Shown: in pieces, positions 16,322 to 24,253 of the stretch
How the letters are laid out: the number at the start of each line of letters is the position of its first letter
How positions within the stretch are numbered: position 1 is the stretch's first letter
NCBI RefSeq assembly: GCF_000716545.1
Contig: NZ_JNWZ01000032.1
Coordinates: forward strand, 1-64,000
DNA length: 64,000 nt
Direction: 5' to 3'
Source of the DNA: Kitasatospora phosalacinea
GTDB lineage: Bacteria > Actinomycetota > Actinomycetes > Streptomycetales > Streptomycetaceae
Position numbers and translations under genes: made by a program
Notes under the pieces: model-generated
The model's input: the letters and a program-made list of their open reading frames with translations, nothing else
Told to the model about the DNA's origin: nothing
Database searches by the model: none

Positions 16322-17286
16322 GCAGCGACACCACCCCCCAGAGCGGGCCGGAGGTCCGGCCGGAGGCGATCGGGCCGGTCTTCGAGGTCCCGCCGCCGCC
16401 ACCGCTGCTGCCGCTGCCGCCGACGGTGGCGGCGGACCGGACCGGCCGGCCGGAGCGGGCCGACCGCCGGCGCAGGTGGCAGGCCGGCGCGGCGCTGCTG
16501 CTGACCGTGGTGACCGGCGCGGCGACCGCCGCCCTGGTGGCGCTGCCGGAGCGCACCGACATCCCGGGCCTGGCCACGCCGAACGACGGCCGGTACGCGT
16601 TCCCGGAGTTGACGCTGCCGCCGCTGCCGCAGGGCGCCTCGGCGCCGGCCGAGTACAAGATCAGGACGCATGCGGCGGACCTGCGGGGGCTGCTGCTGCC
16701 GCTGCCGGAGGGCGCGGTCGGCACCGCGCCCTCCGGCTCCCCGTCGCCGTCGGCCCCGGGATCCCCGTCCGCCGCCCCGTCGGGCTCCGCGTCGGCCCCG
16801 GCGTCCGGTTCCGCGTCCGGGTCGTCCGGGCCGAGTCTGCCGCCGGTGGCGGGCCGCTGGATCCCGTGCGACCGGGACGCGATGCTGGCCAAGGACGACA
16901 CGTACGTCCTGCGGCTGAGCACGGACGCCTGCCGGGGCGCGGCGGCCCAGGGCTGGACGGCCGCCGACGGGACGCGCACCGAGCTGCGGCTGCTGCACTT
17001 CGGGTCCGCCGACGAGGCCACCGACTACTTCGCGGGCTCGAACGCGTCGGCCGAGACCAAGGACATCGGCTCCACCCACCTGGACATCGACGGGACGTAC
17101 CCGATCGCCGCCGGCCAGCTGAGCATCCGGCTGTCCGACGCGCTGGCCGGGGGCGTGCCCACCGGCCGGCTGTGCTGGCTGCAGAGCGGCGACGTGGTCG
17201 CGCTGATCCAGCTGACCAATCCGAAGGGCGTTCCCGCGCAGGCGTTCCGCCAGGTGGTCGCCCTGCAGAGTGCCATGCTGGCCTGA
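16318..17286 (+). CDS. Single-TM exported protein, paralogue 4 of 4
   Basis: The start ATG 16318 overlaps the stop of paralogue 3 (ATGA). The 322-residue product has a Pro-rich cytoplasmic stretch (PPPPPLLPLPP), one span (about 55-78) and an extracellular domain with ADLRGLLLPLPEG, a long Ser/Pro/Gly insert (about 140-175), then a conserved part containing three cysteines (WIPCDRD, TDACRGA, RLCWLQSG). The operon ends here; a perfect hairpin follows at 17307-17339. It is the largest and most divergent member. Function unknown. Confidence 0.7.
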   Translation: MSSDTTPQSGPEVRPEAIGPVFEVPPPPPLLPLPPTVAADRTGRPERADRRRRWQAGAALLLTVVTGAATAALVALPERTDIPGLATPNDGRYAFPELTLPPLPQGASAPAEYKIRTHAADLRGLLLPLPEGAVGTAPSGSPSPSAPGSPSAAPSGSASAPASGSASGSSGPSLPPVAGRWIPCDRDAMLAKDDTYVLRLSTDACRGAAAQGWTAADGTRTELRLLHFGSADEATDYFAGSNASAETKDIGSTHLDIDGTYPIAAGQLSIRLSDALAGGVPTGRLCWLQSGDVVALIQLTNPKGVPAQAFRQVVALQSAMLA

Positions 17287-17306
17287 TCCGCCAATGTCCG
17301 CCCCGA

Positions 17307-17339
17307 CCGGGCGAGTTGACGATGCGTCAACTCGCCCGG
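17307..17339 (+). terminator. Strong hairpin terminator after the paralogue operon
   Basis: A perfect 15-base stem (CCGGGCGAGTTGACG at 17307-17321 and its complement at 17325-17339) closes on a 3-base loop. It lies 21 bases after the last gene. As usual in this group, no long T run follows. Confidence 0.8.
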
Positions 17340-17410
17340 CCGGCGTACCCCTAGGGGGCGGGCCGGGCGGGTCATCCCGTGGAGGGAGGAGATGCGGACT
17401 CCGCAGCGCA

Positions 17411-17440
17411 TTCCGCGAGGTGGGGGTACCCGGCTACGTT
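17411..17440 (+). promoter_or_regulatory. Promoter for a probably leaderless ABC transporter operon
   Basis: TTCCGC (17411-17416) and TACGTT (17435-17440) are separated by 18 bases. The expected transcription start falls at or next to the GTG at 17447, and no Shine-Dalgarno sequence precedes that codon, which suggests a leaderless mRNA. Confidence 0.5.
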
Positions 17441-17446
17441 GATGCC

Positions 17447-18460
17447 GTGTCCACAGTCATCAAGACGGACGGCCTCACCAAGAGGTTCTCCCGGGTCACC
17501 GCGCTGGACCGGCTCACCGTGGAGGTGGAGTCCGGCGTGGTCGGTCTGGTCGGGGCGAACGGTGCCGGCAAGTCCACCCTCATCAAGATCCTCCTCGGGC
17601 TGTCACCGGCCACCGAGGGCACCGGCCAGGTGCTCGGCCTGGACATCGCCACCCAGGGTCCGGCGATCCGCGAACGCGTCGGCTACATGCCGGAGCACGA
17701 CTGCCTGCCACCGGACGTCTCCGCCACCGAGTTCGTGGTGCACATGGCCCGGATGTCCGGCCTGCCGGCCGCCGCGGCCCGCGAGCGCACCGCCGACACC
17801 CTGCGCCACGTCGGCCTCTACGAGGAGCGCTACCGCCCGATGGGCGGCTACTCGACCGGCATGAAGCAGCGGGTGAAGCTGGCCCAGGCGCTGGTCCACG
17901 ACCCGCGGCTGGTGCTGCTGGACGAGCCGACCAACGGCCTCGACCCGGTCGGCCGGGACGAGATGCTGGCGCTGATCCGCCGCGTCCACGCCGACTTCGG
18001 CATCTCGGTGCTGGTCACCACCCACCTGCTGGGCGAGCTGGAGCGGACCTGCGACCACCTGGTCGTGATCGACGGCGGCAAGCTGCTGCGCTCCTCCTCC
18101 ACCGCCTCGTTCACCAGCGCCACCCAGCTGCTCGCCGTCGAGGTCACCGACCACCCGGTGGACCGCGACTTCGACGCCGACGCCGCACTGACCGCGCGGC
18201 TGACCGCGGCCGGCCTGAACGTCCGCGCCGACGGCAGCCGGGTCCTGCTGGTGGAGATCGCCGGCGACGGAACGTACGACACCGTCCGGGACGCCGTGGA
18301 CGACCTCGGCCTCGGCCTGATCCGCCTGGAGCAGCGCCGCCACCGGGTCGCCGAGATCTTCAGCACCCGGTCCGACGAGGACCAGGACGAGCACGAGCGC
18401 GGGGACGGGGCCGGGTACGACGCGTACCGGGCCGCGGCCGCAGGAGGCGAGCAGGCATGA
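17447..18460 (+). CDS. ABC transporter ATP-binding protein (ABC-2 type, first of pair)
   Basis: The 337-residue ATPase has Walker A GANGAGKST (about 39), the signature YSTGMKQRVKLAQ (about 135) and Walker B LVLLDEPTNGLD (about 159), followed by the switch histidine in VTTHLLGE. The C-terminal 100 residues form the extension typical of drug or lipid exporters. I chose GTG 17447 because upstream in-frame codons are non-coding in character. The stop overlaps the next gene (ATGA). It should power the permease encoded next. The four-gene set appears to be two ATPase/permease pairs working as exporters; the substrate is unknown. Confidence 0.9.
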   Translation: MSTVIKTDGLTKRFSRVTALDRLTVEVESGVVGLVGANGAGKSTLIKILLGLSPATEGTGQVLGLDIATQGPAIRERVGYMPEHDCLPPDVSATEFVVHMARMSGLPAAAARERTADTLRHVGLYEERYRPMGGYSTGMKQRVKLAQALVHDPRLVLLDEPTNGLDPVGRDEMLALIRRVHADFGISVLVTTHLLGELERTCDHLVVIDGGKLLRSSSTASFTSATQLLAVEVTDHPVDRDFDADAALTARLTAAGLNVRADGSRVLLVEIAGDGTYDTVRDAVDDLGLGLIRLEQRRHRVAEIFSTRSDEDQDEHERGDGAGYDAYRAAAAGGEQA

Positions 18461-19353
18461 CCACCCGCCCCGACGTCCACAGCGGCGTCATCCACGACAT
18501 CGGGTACCGCCCGTACACCGGCCCGCGGCTGGGCCGCCGCTACGCGACCCGTTCGCTGTACGTGCAGAGCCTGCGGGCCGCGTTCGGCCTGGGCCGCTCC
18601 GGCAAGTCCAAGGTGCTGCCGTTCCTGCTGCTGGGCGGGATGGCCGCGCCCTCGCTGGCGATGCTGGCGATCGCGCTGTTCACCCAGCAGCGGGAGATGC
18701 CGCTGGACTACGTCGACTACCTGGCCTCGTTCTCGGTGCTGCCGCAGATCTTCCTGGCCGCGCAGGCGCCCGTGCTGATGTCCCGGGACCTGCGGCACCA
18801 CGTGGTGCCGCTGTACTTCTCCCGCCCGGCCACCCGCGGCGACTACGTGGCGGCGAAGTTCGCCGCGATGTTCAGCGCGCTGATGATCGTGCTGGCGCTG
18901 CCGCTGCTGCTGCTGTTCACCGGCGCGATGCTGGCGAAGTTCCCGGTCGGCGACAACCTGCTGCACCTGCTGTACGGCCTGGTGTCCGCCGTCCTGTACG
19001 CGCTGCTGTACAGCGCGATCGGCCTGCTGATCGCCGCCGCCACCCCGCGCCGGGGCTTCGGCGTGGCCGCGATCATGGGCGTCCTGATGATCACCAGGGC
19101 GCTGGCCTCGATCACCTACGCCCTGAACGGCGGCTTCGACCCGATGCGGGCGGACTCGGCCTCCTGGGTGTTCCTGATCTGCCCGTCCACCCTGGTGGAG
19201 TCCCTGGTCAACCAGCTCTTCGGGCTGGGCCTGGACAACTCCGCCACCCTGCACGCCCCCGGCGCGGCCGGCGCCGCGGTGTTCCTGGCGGTGCTCCTCG
19301 CCCTCACGGCCGGCGGTTACGCGCTGACGCTGCGCCGCTACCGGAACGTCTGA
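18457..19353 (+). CDS. ABC-2 type transporter permease (first of pair)
   Basis: The 298-residue protein has a soluble N-terminal region containing GYRPYTGPRLGRRYA, then about six membrane spans. The first loop includes MSRDLRHHVVPLYFSRPATR, a stretch usual in bacterial ABC-2 permeases that couple to the ATPase. An AGGAGG ribosome-binding site ends 9 bases before the ATG. The coding sequence overlaps the ATPase stop by four bases, so it is the partner of the ATPase at 17447-18460. Confidence 0.85.
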   Translation: MTTRPDVHSGVIHDIGYRPYTGPRLGRRYATRSLYVQSLRAAFGLGRSGKSKVLPFLLLGGMAAPSLAMLAIALFTQQREMPLDYVDYLASFSVLPQIFLAAQAPVLMSRDLRHHVVPLYFSRPATRGDYVAAKFAAMFSALMIVLALPLLLLFTGAMLAKFPVGDNLLHLLYGLVSAVLYALLYSAIGLLIAAATPRRGFGVAAIMGVLMITRALASITYALNGGFDPMRADSASWVFLICPSTLVESLVNQLFGLGLDNSATLHAPGAAGAAVFLAVLLALTAGGYALTLRRYRNV

Positions 19354-19362
19354 GAGGCAGCC

Positions 19363-20304
19363 ATGGCCGTCATCACCATCGACAAGGTCTCCCGCTGGTT
19401 CGGCAACGTGGTCGCCGTCAACGACGTCACCATGTCCATCGGACCGGGCATCACCGGCCTGCTCGGCCCCAACGGCGCCGGGAAGTCCACCCTCATCCAC
19501 ATGATGAGCGGCTTCCTCGCGCCCTCCTCCGGCACCGTCGCCCTGGACGGCACCCGGATCTGGCGCAACCAGGAGGTGTACCGGCAGATCGGCCTGGTCC
19601 CCGAGAAGGAGTCGATGTACGACTACCTGACCGGCTGGGAGTTCGTCCTCGCCAACGCCGAACTGCACGGCCTGGCCGACCCGGGCGCCGCCGCCGAGCG
19701 CGCCATCGCCCTGGTCGAGATGGAGTACGCCCAGGACCGGCACACCGGCACCTACTCCAAGGGCATGAAGCAGCGGGTCAAGATGGCCTCCGCGCTGGTC
19801 CACGACCCGGCGGTGCTGCTGCTGGACGAGCCGTTCAACGGCATGGACCCGCGCCAGCGCCTGCACCTGATGGAGCTGCTGCGCCGCTTCGGCGCCGACG
19901 GGCGCACCGTGCTGTTCTCCTCGCACATCCTGGAGGAGGTCGAGCAGCTCGCCCGCCACATCGAGGTGGTGGTGGCCGGCCGGCACGCCGCGTCCGGCGA
20001 CTTCCGGGAGATCCGCCGCCTGATGACCGACCGCCCGCACCGCTACCTGGTGCGCTCCAACGACGACCGGCGGCTGGCCGCGGCGCTGATCGCGGACGGC
20101 TCCACCTCCGGCATCGAGTTCGACGCCGCGGCGGAGTCGATCGGCGGCTCCGCCGCGGGGGCCCTGCGCATCCAGGCGATCGACTTCCAGGGCTTCACCA
20201 CCCTGCTGCCCAGGGTCGCCCGGGCGGCCGGCATCCGCCTGTACACCGTCTCCCCGGCCGACGAGTCGCTGGAAAGCGTCTTCTCGTACCTGGTCTCGTC
20301 CTGA
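19363..20304 (+). CDS. ABC transporter ATP-binding protein (second of pair)
   Basis: The 313-residue ATPase shows Walker A GPNGAGKST (about 38), signature YSKGMKQRVKMAS (about 131) and Walker B VLLLDEPFNGMDP (about 149), then the switch region SSHILEEVEQ. It lies 9 bases after the first permease and 10 before the second, in one operon. It closely parallels the ATPase at 17447-18460, so the cluster probably arose by duplication of an ATPase/permease unit. Export of a lipid, peptide or drug-like compound is likely from the family. Confidence 0.9.
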   Translation: MAVITIDKVSRWFGNVVAVNDVTMSIGPGITGLLGPNGAGKSTLIHMMSGFLAPSSGTVALDGTRIWRNQEVYRQIGLVPEKESMYDYLTGWEFVLANAELHGLADPGAAAERAIALVEMEYAQDRHTGTYSKGMKQRVKMASALVHDPAVLLLDEPFNGMDPRQRLHLMELLRRFGADGRTVLFSSHILEEVEQLARHIEVVVAGRHAASGDFREIRRLMTDRPHRYLVRSNDDRRLAAALIADGSTSGIEFDAAAESIGGSAAGALRIQAIDFQGFTTLLPRVARAAGIRLYTVSPADESLESVFSYLVSS

Positions 20305-20314
20305 AGGGCCCCCG

Positions 20315-21031
20315 ATGAACACCACCGTCGCAAGGCTCACCGCGCGCGGCCTGTTCGGCCGCCGCCGGGTCCTGATCCTGCTGGCCGTCCCGGTCCTGCT
20401 GCTGGGCATCGCCCTGTTCGCCCGCGGCAGCGACCTGGACCGGCTCGACCTCGCGCACAGCGTCCTGGGCACCCTCGCCCTCGGCACCCTGGTCCCGATC
20501 ACCGGCCTGGTCGTCGGCACCGGCGTGATCGCCACCGAGATCGAGGACGGCTCGATCGTCTACCTGCTGGCCAAGCCACTGCCCCGCTGGCAGATCGTCA
20601 CCACCAAGCTGGCCGTCGCGATCGGCAGCACCTGGCTGCTGTCCGCCGTCCCGATCTACGCCGCCGGGCTGATCCTGTACGGCGCCGGGGACGACGTGGC
20701 GCTCGGCTACACGGTGGGCGCGCTCGCCGCGGGCGCCGCGTACAGCGCGCTGTTCCTGCTGCTGGGCGTGGTCACCCGGCACGCGGTGATCGCCGGCCTC
20801 GCCTACGCGCTGATCTGGGAGAGCCTGATCGGCAACTACGTCGAGGGCGCCCGCACCCTCTCCGTCCAGCAGTGGGGCCTGTCGGTGGCCGAGGCGGTCG
20901 CCGCCGACGGCGCCGTCCTCGCCCCGGTCGGCCTGGCCACCGCGCTGTGGCTGCTGGTGATCGTCGCGGTCGGCGCCACCGCGTACGCCTCGGTCAAGCT
21001 CGCCGGGATCACCCTCGGCGGCGAGGAGTAG
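20315..21031 (+). CDS. ABC-2 type transporter permease (second of pair)
   Basis: The 238-residue, six-span membrane protein starts MNTTVARLTARGLFGRRRVL. The loop ATEIEDGSIVYLLAKPLPRW (about 70) is a typical ABC-2 feature. It is shorter than the first permease and lacks a long soluble N-terminus. It is the last gene of the cluster and is followed by a perfect hairpin shared with the convergent MFS gene. Confidence 0.85.
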   Translation: MNTTVARLTARGLFGRRRVLILLAVPVLLLGIALFARGSDLDRLDLAHSVLGTLALGTLVPITGLVVGTGVIATEIEDGSIVYLLAKPLPRWQIVTTKLAVAIGSTWLLSAVPIYAAGLILYGAGDDVALGYTVGALAAGAAYSALFLLLGVVTRHAVIAGLAYALIWESLIGNYVEGARTLSVQQWGLSVAEAVAADGAVLAPVGLATALWLLVIVAVGATAYASVKLAGITLGGEE

Positions 21032-21046
21032 CACCCGGACGCGCGC

Positions 21047-21077
21047 GGGCGGGGACGGCCACCGGCCGTCCCCGCCC
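21047..21077. terminator. Bidirectional terminator between convergent genes
   Basis: A perfect 14-base stem (GGGCGGGGACGGCC at 21047-21060, complement at 21064-21077) with a 3-base loop lies between the ABC permease stop and the MFS gene stop and can serve both strands. Confidence 0.8.
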
Positions 21078-21089
21078 TCCGTCCGTCCC

Positions 21090-22337
21090 TCACACCGTCC
21101 GGTCGCGCCCCGCGCCCCAGCCGGCCACCGCCGCGACCGCGGCCAGCACCAGCAGCACCAGCAGCGTCGCGTCCCAGCCGCCGGTCAGCTGGTGCAGCGC
21201 GCCCGCGCCGACCGGGCCGGCCGCCGCCACCAGGTAGCCGACCGCCTGGCTCATCCCGCCCAGCCGGGCCGCGCCCGCCACGCTGTCGGTGCGCAGCACG
21301 ATGAACGCCAGGCCCAGGCCCAGCGAGCCGCCCTGCGCCAGGCCGAGCACCGCCGCCGAGAACCACGCCCCGGACACCGGCGCCAGCAGCAGCCACAGCA
21401 CGCCCGCGCCGTTCAGCCCGGCCATCACCAGCGCCAGGCCGCGCTGCCGGGTCATCCGGCCCGCCAGCAGCGGCACCAGGAACGCGCCGACCACCTGCAC
21501 CAGGTTGCTGAACGCGAACACCAGGCCCGCCTCGCCGCGCGGCATCCCGTGATCGGCCAGGACCGTCGGCATCCACGCCACCAGGGTGTACACCAGCAGC
21601 GAGGAGATGCCCATGAACACGCTGATCTGCCAGGCCAGCGCGGACTTCCACGGGCTGCTGACGACCGCCTTCGCGGGCACCGCCGGGGCGACCCGCAGCG
21701 GCACCGTGCGCTCCTGCCGGGCCTTCAGCACCTGCGGCAGCCAGGCCACCGCGGCGACCAGCGCCAGCACCGACCAGGCGCCCAGCGAGGCCCGCCAGCC
21801 GCCGCCCAGCGCGTGCTCCAGCGGCACCGACAGGGCGGCCGCCATGGTCGCGCCGACCAGCATGGTGGTCGAGTAGACGCCGGTCATCATGGCGGCCTTG
21901 TGCGGGAACTCCCGCTTCACCAGGCCGGGCATCGACACGTTCAGCACCGCGATCGCCACGCCGATCACCACGCAGCCCGCGTACAGCGCCGCCACCGAGG
22001 GCAGCACCCGCAGCAGCACGCCCGCGCCCAGCGCCAGCACCGCGCCCAGCACCACCCGCTCGGTGCCGAAGCGCCGGGTCAGCCGGGGCGTCAGCGGCGC
22101 GCCCACGCCCTGGAACAGCACCGGCACGGTGGTGATCAGACCGCTCGCGGTGGCGGACAGGCCGAAGGTCCGCTGGATCTCCACGACCATCGGCGAGACC
22201 GCCGCCAGGCAGGCCCGCATGTTCAGGGCGACCAGGACGATCCCGGCCAGCAGCAGGAGGGGATGGGCGAAGCGGGCGGCGGTCCGGGTACCGGCCTCCT
22301 GGTCGAGGGCGGGCTGGACGGCACGGGTGACGGACAT
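21090..22337 (-). CDS. MFS transporter of the CynX/NimT family
   Basis: The 415-residue, 12-span protein starts MSVTRAVQPALDQEAGTRTA. The region after span 1 (LVALNMRACLAAVSPMV) and the loop TPRLTRRFGTERV are typical of CynX/NimT transporters, associated with cyanate or nitroimidazole-type compounds; the actual substrate cannot be read. It lies downstream of the FadR-type regulator gene in the same direction, 77 bases after that gene, and is probably under its control. Confidence 0.85.
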   Translation of the reverse strand: MSVTRAVQPALDQEAGTRTAARFAHPLLLLAGIVLVALNMRACLAAVSPMVVEIQRTFGLSATASGLITTVPVLFQGVGAPLTPRLTRRFGTERVVLGAVLALGAGVLLRVLPSVAALYAGCVVIGVAIAVLNVSMPGLVKREFPHKAAMMTGVYSTTMLVGATMAAALSVPLEHALGGGWRASLGAWSVLALVAAVAWLPQVLKARQERTVPLRVAPAVPAKAVVSSPWKSALAWQISVFMGISSLLVYTLVAWMPTVLADHGMPRGEAGLVFAFSNLVQVVGAFLVPLLAGRMTRQRGLALVMAGLNGAGVLWLLLAPVSGAWFSAAVLGLAQGGSLGLGLAFIVLRTDSVAGAARLGGMSQAVGYLVAAAGPVGAGALHQLTGGWDATLLVLLVLAAVAAVAGWGAGRDRTV

Positions 22338-22414
22338 GGCTGGGCTGACTCTCTGTGCTCTGGTGCTGTTCTACGTGGACGGCGGTCGCGGGGACGGCGG
22401 GAGCGGGCCCCGCG

Positions 22415-23134
22415 TCACTTCCGCGCGGCGATCGCGGCGAGCAGCTGCTCCACCGCCGCCGTCGGCTCCGCCAGCAGGGCCCGGCAGGCCGCCTCGGCGC
22501 GCTCCGGGTCCCGGCTCTCGATCGCGTCGACCAGCGCCGCGTGGGTGGCGATCGCCACCTCGGGCATGTCGTGGTCGCCGAACGCGGTGCGCATCGACTC
22601 CCGCACCGAGGCCCCGAAGTACCGGTACACCTCGGTCAGCGCCGGGTTGTGCGCGGCCTCCACCACGGCCGTGTGGAACTCCAGGTCGTGCTCGACGGTG
22701 GCTTCCCGGCCGGCCCGCTCGGGGTGCGCGGCCATCACCTCGGCCTCCCGCGCCAGCGCCGCCCGCATCCGGGCCAGGTCCTCCGGGGTGTGCCGCTCGG
22801 CGGCCAGCCGGGCCGCCTCGGTCTCCAGCGCGGCCCGCACCTCCAGCACGTCCCGCACCCCCGAACGCTGCACCCCGCGCAGCACCGCCGCCGGGTCACT
22901 GGTCGACCGGACGAACGTGCCCTCCCCCTGCCGCGACACCAGCATCCCCGCGTGCACCAGCACCCGGATCGCCTCCCGCACCGTGTTGCGCCCCACCTGC
23001 AGCCGCTCCGCGAGCTCGTGCTCGGTCGGGATCCGCGCCCCCACCGCCCAGACCCCGGACGCCAGTTGCTCCCGCAGCTGCTCGATCGCGACATCCACCA
23101 ACGACCGCCGCCCCGCCGCCTGCAACCCCTCCAC
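22415..23134 (-). CDS. FadR/GntR-family transcriptional regulator
   Basis: I chose GTG 23134 because AGAGGAG lies 7 bases upstream; a GTG at 23158 has no such site. The 239-residue product has a winged helix-turn-helix (about 10-70; IPTEHELAERLQVGRNTVRE) and an all-helical FCD effector domain (about 85-225) whose likely metal ligands include EHDLEFHTAVVEA and ATHAALVDAIESRD. FCD regulators respond to small organic acids. Two direct repeats upstream at 23167-23206 are its likely binding sites. It precedes the MFS gene and probably regulates both. Confidence 0.88.
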   Translation of the reverse strand: MEGLQAAGRRSLVDVAIEQLREQLASGVWAVGARIPTEHELAERLQVGRNTVREAIRVLVHAGMLVSRQGEGTFVRSTSDPAAVLRGVQRSGVRDVLEVRAALETEAARLAAERHTPEDLARMRAALAREAEVMAAHPERAGREATVEHDLEFHTAVVEAAHNPALTEVYRYFGASVRESMRTAFGDHDMPEVAIATHAALVDAIESRDPERAEAACRALLAEPTAAVEQLLAAIAARK

Positions 23135-23166
23135 GCCCGGGCTCCTCTCCACGCTCACCTACCTGT

Positions 23167-23206
23167 CCGGTCATCCTACAACCCCTTGCCCGGTCATCCT
23201 ACAACC
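23167..23206 (-). promoter_or_regulatory. Two 17-base direct repeats upstream of the GntR gene
   Basis: CCGGTCATCCTACAACC occurs at 23167-23183 and again, unchanged, at 23190-23206, a spacing of 23 bases (about two helical turns). The pair lies 33 to 72 bases upstream of the regulator start. FadR-type proteins bind such repeated sites in their own promoters, so autoregulation is likely. Confidence 0.6.
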
Positions 23207-23261
23207 GGCCACTCCGCGGAACCCGTCCCACCGCGGGCCGCCCGGCGCCGCAGCCCGGGCG

Positions 23262-23777
23262 AAGGGCTTCGAGGTGCTCACCGACGGCTACCGGGCCACC
23301 CTGCCCGCCGAGCCGGCGGCCGACCTGGAGGAGCGGCTCGGGAAGGTCCTCGAACCGCTGGGCGTCCCCACCTCCGAGATCCACGTCGAACGGGTCTACC
23401 AGCCGCCGCTGCCCGCCCGCTGGTCCGTGATGCTCACCATCGGCGCGGCCGTCGCCCTGCTCTCCGCGATGACCGCCGTGGCCGGCTCCGCCCAGGAGAT
23501 CCGCCCCCGGATGCTGCTGCTGCGCGTCATCGGCTTCCCCGGCGGCGTCCAGCGCCGGGTGCTCGCCGTGCAGGCGGCCGTCATCGTCGGCCTGGCGATG
23601 CTCCTCGGCGTGGTCGGCGGCTGGCTGGTGGCCGGCAGCCAGCTCTGGCCGCAGCACATCCCGGTCACCCTGCCCTGGCCGACGGTCCTGGCCACCGCGT
23701 TCGGCGTCACCGCGCTCGCCTCGGCCGCGGCCGCCGCACTGCGCCCGCGCACCGACGCCCGGCTCAGAGAACGGTGA
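23262..23777 (+). pseudogene. C-terminal remnant of an FtsX-like ABC permease
   Basis: The coding-quality stretch begins at about KGFEVLTDGYRATLPAEPA and ends with DARLRER, 171 residues. It contains three membrane spans in the pattern of the C-terminal FtsX/MacB-type permease domain (VMLTIGAAVALLSAMTAVAG, then LLLRVIGFPGGVQRRVLAVQ). The usual N-terminal half and extracellular domain are absent, as is an acceptable start codon; the upstream bases are the repeats of the divergent GntR gene. It is the truncated end of a larger gene, with no ATPase nearby. Confidence 0.7.
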
Positions 23778-24128
23778 ACGTCCGCTCGCAGCAATGGAGT
23801 TACGGCGGTCGAGGCACGCCGATCGGTCATCCTGGGCACCGCGGGGCCCGCACCGGGCCCCGCGGCGGACGGGGGAGGACCACGGGACGGGCAAGGGCCG
23901 TCGAAGGCCGCCGCACACCGACGACGGCGGGACGGACGGGAGCGGGACGGACGGGAGCGGGACGGACGGGCCGCCGGTGCCGGCGGCGCGGGGGCGCGGG
24001 GGGTGCGGGCCGAGGCGGCCAGGGCGGTCCTCGGCCCTTCCCAGTCCGGCGTTGCGCGATTCACACGGGGGTCCGGGAACCGGCGATCCGCGTACGGGCG
24101 TTCCACTGCACGGAGCGTGCCCCGGGCA
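23778..24128. other. Intergenic region with a 15-base tandem repeat
   Basis: No gene is supported here. The only structure I see is a short tandem repeat at 23930-23970 with a 15-base unit (GGACGGACGGGAGCG twice, then a partial third copy). The LCP gene promoter follows at its right end. Confidence 0.5.
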
Positions 24129-24157
24129 GTGACTCGGAAATGATCCCTTTGTATGCT
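24129..24157 (+). promoter_or_regulatory. Promoter of the LCP-family gene
   Basis: GTGACT (24129-24134) and TATGCT (24152-24157) are separated by exactly 17 bases, a good match to housekeeping promoters. Transcription would start about 90 bases before the ATG at 24254. Confidence 0.6.
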
Positions 24158-24253
24158 CCGCTCTCCGGCTCCTTCCGTCCGTCGGCCACGACGCGAACGG
24201 CGGGGAGCGGCGGCAGAGGCGCCCGACGGCAGCCTCCGGTGAAGGGTGCAGGT

